Source: Periplaneta americana
Taxonomy: Eukaryota > Arthropoda > Insecta > Blattodea > Blattidae
DNA length: 64,000 bases
Direction of reading: 5' to 3'
Assembly (NCBI RefSeq): GCF_040183065.1
Contig: NC_091126.1
Coordinates: 145,354,204 to 145,418,203, forward strand
Shown: positions 58,901 through 61,286 of the stretch, in pieces
Position numbering within the stretch: the stretch's first letter is position 1
How the letters are laid out: each line of letters begins with the position of its first letter
Made by a program: the position numbers and the translations under genes
Notes under the pieces: generated by a model
Database searches by the model: none
Told to the model about the DNA's origin: nothing
Seen by the model: only the letters and a program-made list of their open reading frames with translations

Positions 58901-60133
58901 AGAGGATATTGGAGCTAGAAAGTCAGGTAGAAGAGCTTCAGGAGGGTGGAGGAGTAGGGATACGACAGCGGTTGGCTGATCTGCAGGGACAGCTTCGCAT
59001 TGCACAAGGCGAGAAAGAGAGACGAGTATCGCAGTTGGAAGAACGTGAAGTTTCTATTGCTGAGTACAGTAAGTTGCAAGTGTTGGGAGCAGTTTAATCT
59101 CTTAGATAACTTTTATGCTCGACCATGCCGAAATGTAGTAATTACACACCTGGTAGCAGTCCTTTAATGCATGTCATTAAAGTACACCTATTCATTAAAG
59201 TTCAGGTTTTCGATTATTCTTGGATATGCAATAGAAAGATGAGGGAAATGTCACGGAGGCTGGAAATCCAATACTGTCGCAGAAGGTTATGTTCTGTTAC
59301 TATGATAATTAGCGTTAATTGTAAATAATATTCAAATAAATTCAATTTGTCATCTCGTTTTTCAATTCTAAATCAATTTCCAGGTTATACATTCTCTGCA
59401 TTACATCAAGGTCAATGACATTATTGTTCCTTGGAAAAAATCAATACTTTCGCATCTGCGCACATCTCACAATTCACGAGCTATGAACAAGGTCACTTCC
59501 GATCTTCTGTCAGATACAAATAAAGTGAATACTTCTTAATAATTTCAAGTTAGAAATATGGTCGAGCATAAAAAGTCGTATGAAACTTTCCTATAATGGT
59601 AATTAAGACGCTCGTATGAAAATTATGAAGCTCGCGCTCGTTTCAGAAACAAACATACTTGCGTCTTAATTACTGTCATTATAGGCTCGTTGCATAATGT
59701 ACTATTATAACATTAATGTAGGTCACAGAATTGAATAGAAACCCGTTTTTGATACTTTTTTTCCTTCCCCAGAACAAAAAGCAGCAGCATTGCAAGAAAC
59801 ACTAAAACGCAAGGAAGTAGAATTTCAGTCATTGGAAGAGCGATATAAGAGATATATTGAGAAAGCAAAAAGTGTTATAAAAACGTTGGATCCAAAGCAG
59901 AACCCAGGATCTGCTGAAGTGGCAGTTCTCCGCAACCAGCTGCTTGAGAAGCACAAGATTATTGAAGATCTAGAGGTTAGCTAAGAATTGGACACTGCTG
60001 TGCTTTTGCTTCTCTTTCCACTCCATTTCCATTATGTAACGTCTTTTCTTATTTCCTGCAGGAAGAGAAGGAACATGCGAAGGCATTCCGTGAAATGGAA
60101 GAAAAATTAATGGCTTCGGCATTCTACAAACTT
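8943..60133 (+). CDS. hook: Hook homologue, dynein/endosome adaptor (13 coding exons, 3' end missing)
   Basis: Seen: exons at 8943-8981, 22169-22254, 29694-29766, 33293-33395, 36493-36573, 41917-42315, 43464-43741, 47390-47554, 49347-49486, 50007-50147, 58890-59068, 59773-59975 and 60062-60133. All junctions are GT-AG with matching phase; they sum to 1959 nt (653 codons) with no stop. Residues 1 to about 150 match the Hook N-terminal calponin-homology-like domain; about 155-650 are long heptad-rich coiled coil. Known of the family: Hook proteins bind dynein light intermediate chain through the N-terminal domain, dimerise through the coiled coil and attach cargo (FTS/FHIP, early endosomes) through the C-terminus; Drosophila hook is about 680 residues. 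Inferred: some tens of C-terminal residues are missing. The gene spans over 51 kb, almost all of it transposon-filled intron. Confidence 0.95.
8982..9540. other. Intron 1, first part: nothing recognised
   Basis: AT-rich intron sequence after the exon 1 donor. Two short inverted words around 9230-9318 (taaccctcaactagtat ... ataccagttgagggtta) form a possible hairpin of about 85 bp span, perhaps a small MITE. Confidence 0.4.
9545..10745. repeat. Degenerate minisatellite, ~60-65 bp unit, about 15 copies
   Basis: Units follow the pattern CTTGTCACTGACAGTGGGGC, TACTTGTCACTAATCTGTCT, CCTCATCAAACCCTACCTAA. They are strongly diverged. The array is interrupted at about 9980-10200 by a foreign piece (TTCACACTGCAATGGGTATA ...) ending in an (AAT)n tract at 10132-10174. 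It lies inside hook intron 1. Confidence 0.8.
10941..11455. mobile_element. TA-flanked foldback element with Tc1/mariner-type C-terminus
   Basis: Starts CAGTAAGGTCCGAAAGTCTT and ends with its reverse complement pattern (TTTTCGGACCTTACTG), next to TA at 10939-10940 and 11456-11457. The two arms of about 215 bp are inverted repeats. The minus-strand reading contains [20 protein letters not shown] and [16 protein letters not shown], which resembles the C-terminus of IS630/Tc1-mariner transposases. Non-autonomous. Confidence 0.8.
11456..13180. other. Intron 1 sequence without recognised features
   Basis: AT-rich, no ORF or clear repeat boundary. CAGTCTGGCAACATCG and similar words near 12070 hint at an old element, but no ends were found. 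Confidence 0.4.
13183..15375. mobile_element. Candidate large element bounded by inverted repeats
   Basis: Left TACGAGATTATACAAGCTGG at about 13191 and right its near reverse complement (CCAGCTTGTATAATCTCGTA at about 15350). The shared repeat extends about 35 bp, then diverges. Inside are (ATT)n at 13435-13479, (AT)n at 13843-13897, (AAT)n at 14672-14721 and a minus-strand SINE (14824-15064). No transposase was recognised inside; the Lys/Glu-rich ORF remnant starts just outside at about 15430. Confidence 0.45.
14824..15064 (-). mobile_element. tRNA-derived SINE (family A)
   Basis: Minus strand: tRNA-like head with a B box (GGTTCGAATCCCAGTC-like, read from 14997-15012 in reverse), a body with GGTTGAGGTTTTTTCCGGGG, and a tail reading GATACAGCGTCGTAAAATAA. 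Flanked by AGGAAGGTAG at 14814-14823 and 15065-15074. RNA polymerase III retroposon, mobilised by an unknown LINE. Confidence 0.88.
15430..15895 (+). pseudogene. Lys/Arg/Glu-rich ORF remnant, likely transposon-associated
   Basis: Broken frames read [40 protein letters not shown], then [20 protein letters not shown] and CVVTQLF. From memory this resembles a family of basic ORFs (YEEYK-x-K-ERER-KK-R, then RSLP-SPRKR-VVKKL) that is repeated in arthropod and cnidarian genomes. Several stops and shifts make it inactive. Function unknown. Confidence 0.45.
15909..15998. repeat. Compound microsatellite (AAT)n(GAT)n(AAT)n
   Basis: Three blocks in series, directly adjoining the 5'-to-3' junction of a minus-strand SINE; the AAT tract was probably the SINE target. 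Confidence 0.9.
15999..16274 (-). mobile_element. tRNA-derived SINE (family B)
   Basis: Reverse-complement copy of the SINE at 58213-58562; shared blocks include AGGCCAGCAGCC-like, TGGTTGGATGATCGTCCACC and GAAATTTCGGCCAGTGTATG. It lies between AAT-rich tracts. The tRNA head is shortened at the 16274 end. Confidence 0.85.
17192..17266 (+). tRNA. tRNA-like sequence (degenerate; SINE head or pseudo-tRNA)
   Basis: D-arm-like TAGCTCAGACGGTAAGAC and T-arm-like GAGTTCGATTCTTAGTC are present; TCGTT/AACGA could pair as part of an acceptor stem, and CTTCT/AGAAG as an anticodon stem with an oversized loop. Not a functional tRNA by eye. It is followed by a T-run. Confidence 0.35.
17405..17740. other. 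AT-rich intron sequence
   Basis: Contains a short (CA)n near 17410. No gene or repeat boundary was recognised from 17270 to 17740. Confidence 0.4.
17745..18725. repeat. Interspersed repeat of uncertain class
   Basis: Begins with an acccgtgcgctccgctgcac motif and ends with acagacagacagacatac, a cattttca-tcgaaatcc stretch and TTATTAGTATAGATG. From memory this start/end combination is a common insect interspersed repeat; class not assigned. No coding capacity. Confidence 0.5.
18726..19940. other. AT-rich intron sequence
   Basis: One stretch at 19643-19725 has a tRNA-like B box on the minus strand (GAAAGTTCGAATATTGCC), perhaps another SINE head. The 116-codon ORF at 19005-19355 is compositionally AT-rich and looks spurious. 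Confidence 0.4.
19990..21000 (+). pseudogene. Tc1-like transposase pseudogene (four in-frame stops)
   Basis: A single frame of 337 codons from ATG 19990 to TAA 21000. N-terminal paired-type helix-turn-helix (about residues 5-110), then the DDE domain: Asp in VIFSDET, Asp in FQQDN, Glu in [11 protein letters not shown]. Length is normal for Tc1. Four in-frame stops (20479, near 20538, 20611 and 20872) break it, with no frameshift. Terminal repeats were not recognised. It cannot make an active transposase. Confidence 0.88.
21185..21275 (-). tRNA. tRNA-like sequence (degenerate)
   Basis: Minus strand reads CTCGGTAGCTCATATAGTAG (A box-like) and CGTGTTCGATCCCGGGTAAA (B box-like) about 45 bp apart. 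Body resembles the tRNA-like piece at 17192-17266. Probably a SINE head or pseudo-tRNA. Confidence 0.4.
21791..22044 (+). mobile_element. tRNA-derived SINE (family A)
   Basis: Plus-strand copy ending GTTGATAAAATGTCGTTAAA-TAACTGAC. Flanked by AAATTACG at 21783-21790 and 22045-22052. Head is degenerate. It lies 120 bp before hook exon 2. Confidence 0.8.
22169..22254 (+). CDS. hook: hook exon 2 (residues 14-42)
   Basis: Acceptor tatttcag, donor gtaaga, phase 0 in and phase 2 out. It codes [20 protein letters not shown] then AMAQALTQ, the first helices of the Hook domain; the DGVAMAQAL block is a family hallmark. A tRNA-derived SINE (21791-22044) ends about 120 bp upstream. Intron 1 before it is about 13.2 kb, the largest intron of the gene. 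Confidence 0.93.
22492..23624. mobile_element. Candidate TIR element, 1.1 kb, intron 2
   Basis: Left ATATGAGCTATTCCATCTCA and right its near reverse complement (CATATGGAATAGCCCATAT). No coding remnant and no clear target duplication. It includes a GC-richer patch at 22950-23060. Class unknown. Confidence 0.45.
23630..23880 (-). mobile_element. tRNA-derived SINE (family D)
   Basis: Minus strand starts GCCAGGTAGTACAGTTGATA (A box) with a B box GGGTTTCATTCC about 45 bp on, then a body (TTCCATAAAGATCCCGAAGT). Different from families A-C. Confidence 0.65.
23890..24490. other. Intron 2 sequence without recognised features
   Basis: AT-rich; no gene, repeat end or tandem array seen. Confidence 0.35.
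24498..24734. mobile_element. Small MITE with ATTT flanks
   Basis: Ends GAAGGGTCATGGGAAAGAAA and the reverse complement pattern of GAAGGGTCATAGAAAAAAAT, with about 30 bp matching; ATTT precedes and follows. No coding capacity. Confidence 0.7.
25494..25675. mobile_element. CACAG-family short MITE (182 bp)
   Basis: CACAGTCTAGTATATACAGT at the left, ACTGTATATACTAGACTGTG at the right. Perfect 7-bp duplication TTAATAG at 25487-25493 and 25676-25682. The interior holds GGAACAATAGACTGTG and GGTTAGCAACTATC, shared with the long copies. Confidence 0.92.
25685..25790. repeat. Compound microsatellite (ATT)n(GTC)n
   Basis: Long ATT run passing into GTC/GTT repeats next to the CACAG MITE. Confidence 0.9.
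26117..26327 (+). mobile_element. tRNA-derived SINE (family A), 5'-truncated
   Basis: B box GGGTTCAAATCTTGTTTGGG, body with TTTTTTCCGGGGTTTTCTCT, tail GCAGTTGATAAATCATCGTA. Flanked by AACACTGT at 26109-26116 and 26328-26335. Confidence 0.85.
26336..26940. other. Intron 2 sequence without recognised features
   Basis: AT-rich; no feature supported. Confidence 0.35.
26943..28187 (+). pseudogene. Tc1-like transposase pseudogene, interrupted by a MITE
   Basis: N-terminal half at 26943-27180 reads [20 protein letters not shown] then a helix-turn-helix [18 protein letters not shown]. The C-terminal half, 27492-28187, reads [16 protein letters not shown] (third catalytic Glu region) and ends near NPCQVMSVI. 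Stops and shifts throughout. A foldback MITE (27233-27487) splits it. Confidence 0.78.
27233..27487. mobile_element. Foldback MITE nested in the Tc1 pseudogene
   Basis: Ends GAGGAGCATCGTTTCAAAAC and reverse complement, about 35 bp matching. ATTT at 27229-27232 and 27488-27491. Removing it and one ATTT rejoins the Tc1 remnant. Confidence 0.85.
28452..29352. mobile_element. Possible TIR element, degenerate
   Basis: 28452-28478 and 29326-29352 are imperfect inverted repeats (gctttgagtaatatggaat against attccataatacccaaagt). The word attccatatt recurs inside, near 28825. No coding remnant. The flanks 28190-28450 and 29353-29690 show nothing else. Confidence 0.4.
29694..29766 (+). CDS. hook: hook exon 3 (residues 42-66)
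   Basis: Acceptor tttttcag, donor gtaatt. The first base completes ATT (Ile42) with AT from exon 2. It codes [20 protein letters not shown] then WRLK, matching the conserved W-x-K-IK ... NWR-L-K segment of Hook N-domains. It ends in phase 0. Confidence 0.93.
29903..30820. mobile_element. hAT-type non-autonomous element
   Basis: Starts TAGAGCCCAGATGTTTAGGC and ends CCTAACATCTGAGCTCTA. Perfect 8-bp duplication ATTATAAT at 29895-29902 and 30821-30828. TAGAG termini and 8-bp sites fit hAT. It lies 136 bp after hook exon 3 (intron 3). Confidence 0.88.
31200..31642 (-). pseudogene. Degenerate Tc1/mariner transposase remnant
   Basis: Minus strand, across frames: a LMHD-type catalytic block, then [15 protein letters not shown] and a GGNNTCF-like end, as in Tc1 C-termini. 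Many stops. Preceding intron sequence 30829-31199 shows nothing. Confidence 0.55.
31645..32923. repeat. Tandem duplication of a ~145-bp unit; first copy split by a pogo-like element
   Basis: Unit 1 (31645-31708 plus 32700-32775) and unit 2 (32776-32923) share AACATAACTAAATAAA, GGATTTTCT-TATTAAAA, AATTTTAGGTT and GAAAATGAAAGTT blocks in order. Unit 2 lacks the insert and so shows the pre-insertion sequence. Confidence 0.8.
31709..32697 (-). mobile_element. Pogo-like element, deletion derivative
   Basis: Starts CAGTAAAACCCGATAAGACG and ends GGTTTTACTG with TA on both sides. The minus strand encodes a CENP-B/psq-type helix-turn-helix remnant (about 32200 to 32040) close to the one at 57917-58100. 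The DDE domain is missing. The + ORF 32410-32661 is the antisense of a shared non-coding end, not a gene. Confidence 0.8.
33293..33395 (+). CDS. hook: hook exon 4 (residues 67-101, part)
   Basis: Acceptor tttgtag, donor gtaatt. It codes [20 protein letters not shown] then [14 protein letters not shown]. The NLKK-x-L ... DYY ... DF-x-x-PD pattern is diagnostic of Hook domains. It ends with one base of a Gly codon completed by exon 5. Confidence 0.94.
33558..33934. mobile_element. MITE with CAGGGTGTCTAC ends
   Basis: Starts CAGGGTGTCTACTGGTAAAA and ends CGGTAGACACCCTG, with further inverted match (AGTAACTAATTT / AACGTAACTAATTT-type). 377 bp in intron 4. No exact target duplication found. The stretch 32924-33292 before exon 4 shows nothing else. 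Confidence 0.7.
34324..36430 (+). mobile_element. Pogo/Tigger-like element with nested hAT-like insert
   Basis: Ends carry an inverted CAACTC(T/C)GGATATAGTGAAC repeat (34328-34348; 36400-36426), with TA at both edges. The + strand codes [20 protein letters not shown] then HGLSQADLG, a pogo-type N-terminal helix-turn-helix, cut short at 35052 by another element. No DDE domain remains. Confidence 0.7.
35053..36219. mobile_element. hAT-like insert inside the pogo-like element
   Basis: Left CAGGGGCAGCTTTTGGGG, right end GGCCGCCACTG; flanks GTCAACAG and GTCGATAG agree at six of eight bases. A 46-base T run sits at 36151-36196. The interior is AT-rich with no transposase. Confidence 0.55.
36493..36573 (+). 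CDS. hook: hook exon 5 (residues 101-128, part)
   Basis: Acceptor ttttcag, donor gtaatt. It codes [20 protein letters not shown] then INCNHKQ. The [14 protein letters not shown] core is among the most conserved Hook N-domain stretches. Phase 1 out; the G starts Asp128. The exon lies just downstream of a pogo-like element (34324-36430). Confidence 0.95.
36574..37140. other. Intron 5 sequence without recognised features
   Basis: TTTTGTCAAGACACTC near 36900 and its partial inverse GTGTCTTGACAAAATGCATG near 37080 form an inverted pair about 200 bp apart, perhaps a small MITE. Nothing else seen. Confidence 0.4.
37192..38090 (+). pseudogene. RTE-clade non-LTR retrotransposon, 5'-truncated
   Basis: Codes the end of a reverse transcriptase: [20 protein letters not shown] (YADD active site), [40 protein letters not shown], then after a frameshift near 37810 [20 protein letters not shown] ... 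QVP-stop. The 3' end is a short TAAG-type repeat. AATATATAATAATAA-like sequence on both sides suggests a target duplication in a microsatellite. Confidence 0.88.
38097..38151. repeat. (AAT)n microsatellite
   Basis: Immediately follows the RTE element; a like tract precedes it at 37142-37190. Confidence 0.9.
38152..38638. other. Intron 5 sequence without recognised features
   Basis: No gene or repeat boundary supported. Confidence 0.35.
38640..39010 (+). pseudogene. Non-LTR retrotransposon RT C-terminal remnant
   Basis: Broken frames read [26 protein letters not shown], then [20 protein letters not shown] and SAIHNINT. This is the thumb/C-terminal end of a Jockey-like reverse transcriptase found in many insects. 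One stop and at least one shift. Confidence 0.75.
39329..39578. mobile_element. Foldback MITE
   Basis: Arms share CTACACCAA at the edges and GGTTTTAGTTT-GCAGCCATAA inside, in opposite orientation; GAGATGTAT near 39377 pairs with ATACATCTC near 39534. No target duplication was fixed. Confidence 0.65.
39778..40627. mobile_element. Foldback element with SINE inserted in its right arm
   Basis: Left arm (39800-40000) and right arm (40430-40625) are inverted repeats: GGGTTCGCCAGAGAAAC against GTTTCCATGGCGAACCC, CATGGAACAATGGAACGGTG against CACCATTCCATTGTTCCATG. A SINE splits the right side at 40177-40426. Confidence 0.8.
40177..40426 (-). mobile_element. tRNA-derived SINE (family A), full length
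   Basis: Minus strand: A box GGCTCAGTCGGTTAAGGCGC, B box GGGTTCGATCTCCGC (read in reverse), body with AACCGTAAGGTGAATGCCAG, tail GTTGATAGAGCGTCGTTAAA. Target duplication CTGTCATTGTTTTT at 40163-40176 and 40427-40440. Confidence 0.93.
40628..41160. other. Intron 5 sequence without recognised features
   Basis: AT-rich; no feature supported. Confidence 0.35.
41162..41787 (+). mobile_element. Mariner element whose middle is replaced by a CT repeat
   Basis: Perfect long terminal repeats (CGAGGCGCATCCAGAAAGTA and reverse complement) next to TA. Near the left, [20 protein letters not shown] is the mariner helix-turn-helix; near the right, [20 protein letters not shown] then [10 protein letters not shown]-stop is the mariner C-terminus. 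Between them is (TC)n at 41447-41512 instead of the catalytic domain. Non-autonomous. Confidence 0.9.
41917..42315 (+). CDS. hook: hook exon 6 (residues 128-261; LIC-binding helix and start of coiled coil)
   Basis: Largest exon here. Acceptor gtcgacag, donor gtgagt. It begins [20 protein letters not shown], the helix that in human Hook3 contacts dynein light intermediate chain. The human Q147/I154 positions correspond by motif to Q141 and I148 here, and both are kept. A Ser-rich linker follows, then heptad-rich coiled coil ([20 protein letters not shown] onward). The genomic ORF reads on into the intron; the true end was set by the donor and the frame of exon 7. A mariner derivative ends about 130 bp upstream. 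Confidence 0.94.
42404..43040. mobile_element. TIR element in intron 6
   Basis: 42404-42453 and 42989-43038 are inverted repeats of about 45 bp (CTTTTCGCTGTAAGAAAAAT ... GTAAACAATAGCACATG against CATGTGCTTGTGTTTAC ... TTTACAGCGAAAACAG). No coding remnant; class unknown. Confidence 0.75.
43125..43285. repeat. Small repeat rich in CAAAGT/ACTTTG words
   Basis: GGTCGTATTCATAGACAAGA starts a stretch with many ACTTTG and CAAAGT words that can fold on each other. It resembles insect MITEs that begin GG-CGTATTCATAGAC; no right end confirmed. Confidence 0.4.
43464..43741 (+). CDS. hook: hook exon 7 (residues 261-353; coiled coil)
   Basis: Acceptor ctttccag, donor gtatgt. It codes [20 protein letters not shown] and on through AYK-like heptads to QNMELEE. 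The DDYR-x-x-x-E-x-x-EKEL-ELQ start and the LK-E-D-LRE-ADK region match vertebrate Hook coiled coil. It ends in phase 0. An antisense RTE retrotransposon fragment begins only about 15 bp after the exon. Confidence 0.94.
43756..44146 (-). pseudogene. RTE-clade retrotransposon 3' fragment, antisense
   Basis: Minus strand codes [40 protein letters not shown] and AAMNLQVP-stop, the same C-terminus as the copy at 37192-38090. CTTATTA occurs at both edges. It starts about 15 bp after hook exon 7. Confidence 0.88.
44663..45446. mobile_element. hAT-type non-autonomous element
   Basis: Starts TAGGGCTAGGATTTTGATGA and ends TCATCAAAATCCTAGCCCTA. Perfect 8-bp duplication GAAATAAC at 44655-44662 and 45447-45454. 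A SINE family B 3' piece lies inside at 44897-44993. Confidence 0.92.
44897..44993 (+). mobile_element. SINE family B, 3' fragment
   Basis: Matches the last ~95 bp of the 58213-58562 copy (GATCGTTCACCTCTGCTTCA ... TGGGCTGTAGCACCATGGAT). 5' part absent. Confidence 0.8.
45601..45694. repeat. (ATT)n microsatellite
   Basis: About 30 uninterrupted units near the end. The minus-strand poly-Ile ORF over it is an artefact. Confidence 0.95.
46313..46427. repeat. Compound microsatellite (ATT)n(ACT)n(GCTACT)n
   Basis: ATT run passing into ACT and then CTGCTA/ACTGCT units. Remaining intron 7 sequence, 45455-47389, shows only a tRNA-like B box (GGTTCGAACCCTGCC) at about 45798. Confidence 0.9.
47390..47554 (+). 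CDS. hook: hook exon 8 (residues 354-408; coiled coil)
   Basis: Acceptor gtttag, donor gtatga, phase 0 on both sides (55 codons). It codes [20 protein letters not shown] and continues to NALQREKE. It matches the Hook segment ELKK-x-x-x-x-x-QLE-YK-Q---LH-. Confidence 0.92.
47719..48812. mobile_element. Candidate hAT-like element with CTATATCAT flanks
   Basis: CTATATCAT at 47710-47718 and 48813-48821. The ends share ATGGGCA inverted, and GTGAGGCAC/GTGCCTCAC-type words occur near both. The left end may have lost a few bases. A minus-strand tRNA-like B box sits at about 48550-48575. No transposase seen. Confidence 0.55.
49347..49486 (+). CDS. hook: hook exon 9 (residues 409-455, part)
   Basis: Acceptor gtttcag, donor gtatgt. 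It codes [20 protein letters not shown], then a less conserved linker ending SPEI. RLI[14 protein letters not shown] is a strong Hook signature. The donor was chosen as AA|gtatgt because only that keeps frame with exon 10; the later GT two codons on would shift it. Confidence 0.92.
49530..49797 (+). mobile_element. SINE family A with (GGT)n at its head
   Basis: (GGT)n at 49532-49599 is followed by a B box (GGATTCGATTCCCACTTGG), the family A body GGTTTCTTTCCGAGGTTTTC and tail GTTGATACAGTGTCGTTAAA. It begins about 45 bp after hook exon 9. Confidence 0.82.
49861..49970. repeat. (ATT)n microsatellite beside exon 10
   Basis: Interrupted ATT/GTT run ending about 40 bp before the exon 10 acceptor. 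Confidence 0.93.
50007..50147 (+). CDS. hook: hook exon 10 (residues 455-502, part)
   Basis: Acceptor ctttcag, donor gtgagt. It codes [20 protein letters not shown] and on to [18 protein letters not shown] is nearly invariant in Hook proteins. A long ATT microsatellite ends only about 40 bp before the acceptor, leaving a short pyrimidine tract. Confidence 0.94.
50200..50458 (+). mobile_element. SINE family A, diverged
   Basis: B box-like GGATTCGAATTCGG, body AAAGTGAATGTCAGTTAATT and CTAAATACCATCTCACTATC as in other copies. CAATGAAAG occurs on both sides (near 50192 and 50459). Confidence 0.7.
50820..51048 (+). mobile_element. tRNA-derived SINE (family C)
   Basis: Head TAGGTAGCGTAGTCGGTATA with B box GGGTTTGATCCCAGCC, body ending GAGCATCGTTAAATAAACCA. 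Perfect 14-bp duplication ATGTAACTAGGAGC at 50806-50819 and 51049-51062. Confidence 0.92.
51575..52457 (+). pseudogene. Jockey-like non-LTR retrotransposon, 5'-truncated
   Basis: Starts inside the RT at [11 protein letters not shown] (active site YADD), continues [47 protein letters not shown] and ends at a stop near 52260. A 3' UTR, AATAAA at about 52425 and a short A-rich tail follow. 12-bp duplication AGCTCTCCTGGT at 51563-51574 and 52458-52469. Open for about 225 codons, so young, but lacking most of the RT. Confidence 0.9.
52794..53998. mobile_element. CACAG-family short MITE, split by a retrotransposon
   Basis: CACAGTCTAGTATATACAGT at 52794, GACTGTG ending 53998. Perfect 7-bp duplication ATATTAC at 52787-52793 and 53999-54005. 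Without the insert (52975-53983 plus one 14-bp repeat) it is about 180 bp, like the other short copies. Confidence 0.9.
52975..53983 (-). pseudogene. Non-LTR retrotransposon 3' fragment with RNase H domain
   Basis: Minus strand codes a ribonuclease H domain: Asp in IYTDGST, Glu in FDAEIMA, Asp in SDSKAA, and [15 protein letters not shown], so all four active-site positions are visible. A zinc-binding-like [18 protein letters not shown] tail and a stop follow. One in-frame stop and frameshifts near 53690-53510 break it. 14-bp duplication ATATACTAGACTGT at 52961-52974 and 53984-53997. I- or Jockey-type lineage. Confidence 0.88.
54313..55129. other. Intron 10 sequence, mostly unrecognised
   Basis: A tRNA-like B box (CAGGTTCGCATCCCTGCAG) at about 54606 suggests a SINE fragment. 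No gene. Confidence 0.4.
55137..56463 (+). mobile_element. CACAG-family DNA transposon, clean reference copy (1327 bp)
   Basis: Starts CACAGTCTAGTATATACAGT, ends ACTGTATATACTAAACTGTG. Perfect 7-bp duplication GTGTCAT at 55130-55136 and 56464-56470. Subterminal GATAGTTGCTAGC (left) and GCTAGCAACTATC (right) extend the inverted symmetry. An ORF at 56029-56200 reads [20 protein letters not shown] and [16 protein letters not shown], then GTGAGT. No transposase catalytic domain was recognised, so the copy is probably an internal deletion of a larger element. Confidence 0.9.
56464..57277. other. Intron 10 sequence without recognised features
   Basis: AT-rich; no feature supported. Confidence 0.35.
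57448..58772 (+). mobile_element. Pogo-like element with psq helix-turn-helix ORF
   Basis: CAGTAAAACC left, GGGATTTTACTA right, TA flanks. The + strand codes (from about 57897) [40 protein letters not shown], a CENP-B/psq DNA-binding domain. The ORF ends near 58193 and no DDE domain follows. A SINE is inserted at 58213-58562. Relative of the minus-strand copy at 31709-32697. Confidence 0.85.
58213..58562 (+). mobile_element. tRNA-derived SINE (family B), full length
   Basis: Head GTGGCGTCGTGGTCTAAGGC (A box) with B box GGTTCGATTCCTC about 45 bp on, as in a leucine/serine-type tRNA. Body shared with 15999-16274. Perfect 12-bp duplication ACATATTGTAAA at 58201-58212 and 58563-58574. Confidence 0.94.
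58890..59068 (+). CDS. hook: hook exon 11 (residues 502-562, part; coiled coil)
   Basis: Acceptor tgatctag, donor gtaagt (full consensus). It codes [20 protein letters not shown], then a heptad-rich stretch to IAEY. The first base completes AGA (Arg502). The genomic ORF continues past the donor; the splice was fixed by the frame of exon 12. Confidence 0.9.
59069..59772. other. Intron 11
   Basis: Contains an inverted pair: GTCGAGCATAAAAG-type near 59562 (tatggtcgagcataaaaag) against CTTTTATGCTCGACCAT near 59110, about 450 bp apart, suggesting a TIR element of unknown class. No gene. Confidence 0.5.
59773..59975 (+). CDS. hook: hook exon 12 (residues 562-629; coiled coil)
   Basis: Acceptor ttccccag, donor gttagc. 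It codes [20 protein letters not shown] and then the diagnostic [20 protein letters not shown] followed by [32 protein letters not shown] is one of the best conserved Hook segments. It ends in phase 0. Confidence 0.95.
60062..60133 (+). CDS. hook: hook exon 13 (residues 630-653)
   Basis: Acceptor ttcctgcag, donor gtaagt, 24 codons, phase 0 on both sides. It codes [20 protein letters not shown] then FYKL, matching the family's REMEEKL--SA-Y. The family continues with a Gly-rich and SFLA-type tail that I did not find before 64000. Confidence 0.9.
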
Positions 60134-60283
60134 GTAAGTTATTTGACGTTTCTTCCTTATATTACATTGGTTTACTAAATATATTCATCTAAATATATTT
60201 TAATTTGTCATGTGCAGCAATTATTCTAGCCTTTCACAAATGTTAACTTATATTGGATCTGACTAAAAATGTAGTGCTCTGAC

Positions 60284-61286
60284 CAGTAGCGGCTCGCGGT
60301 TACAAAGGTTGGCAGTTCTGCATGAAAAATAGTGTATGTAGCAAACGCATGCTGTTTATTGCATCTAAATCGTATGACGCGTGTAATTACAGCCCCTTCT
60401 CAAAGTTGACTGTGTACCCGAAATTCTACTCCAACGATCCGTGTGCTACACCTCTCCCACCTGGTACAACTAGTCACGTAGTGGAGATGTGCCCCATATG
60501 CTTTTCTAGTTTTTTTAAGTCAAATTAACTAAATCCTTCACTTCGGTGTTTGTCCATGTATTTTCTCCTCTAAACAGAATACACGGGTGAGGGAGAAAGC
60601 GTTTTCATGAGCGCAGCAAAAAACCAATCGTTTCCATCACACATTTCGGTATTAAAATGACTAGTAGGCTACATGATTTCCTCGACTTTTTTCAGAAATT
60701 TCAATATTTAAATGTTGTATAGGACGTCCTAATTTTTTACGTTAACATGCAATTTCTCTTTTAATTTCGAAAAGGGTTGGTTGATTAGGTTTTCATTTCA
60801 TTCATTTTTAATATAAAATATTTCCTTAGACACACTGACTAATCATATCACACCACCCACAGTACTATAACACACTGGAACTGTAATGGTATACAGTAGT
60901 CCAGAAGCCTATGGGTTCTAACGCAGGTCATAAAAAGATGAGGGTGTTGACGGTTGTTATGTATATTCGGAGAGAACTGCTTCGGTTGCAGCTCTAATGC
61001 AGTCTTATGGGACGGTGAAGAAAACCAGTTTTCTGCTGCCGACTACCCTATGTTGAGCTTCAGGAACTGCCGATCACAGATCCGAAAAGTACACTACAGC
61101 TAAAATTCTCGAGCAGTTCAAGGTTCCTACAGACAGTAAAATCTCGAATCGAAAAGAATGAATTGGAAAAATAAATGAAACAATGAACTAAATTACATAA
61201 AAGCACGTTTTACATTTTTAATTATTTCAGGTCCATTTAAATGGGGGTTCTGCAGCTCTGCAGTTCTTATTGTAGAGCCGCCCCTG
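60284..61286. mobile_element. hAT-type non-autonomous element
   Basis: Starts CAGTAGCGGCTCGCGGTTAC and ends TGTAGAGCCGCCCCTG. Perfect 8-bp duplication GCTCTGAC at 60276-60283 and 61287-61294. GCAGTTCT words lie inside both ends. No transposase recognised. In intron 13. Confidence 0.93.

Noticed and set aside
60217-60229. Acceptor-like gtgcag followed by CAATTATTCTAG, a possible last hook exon (QLF-stop)
   Set aside because: It would end the protein without the conserved C-terminus; the spacing is only 84 bp and nothing supports it.
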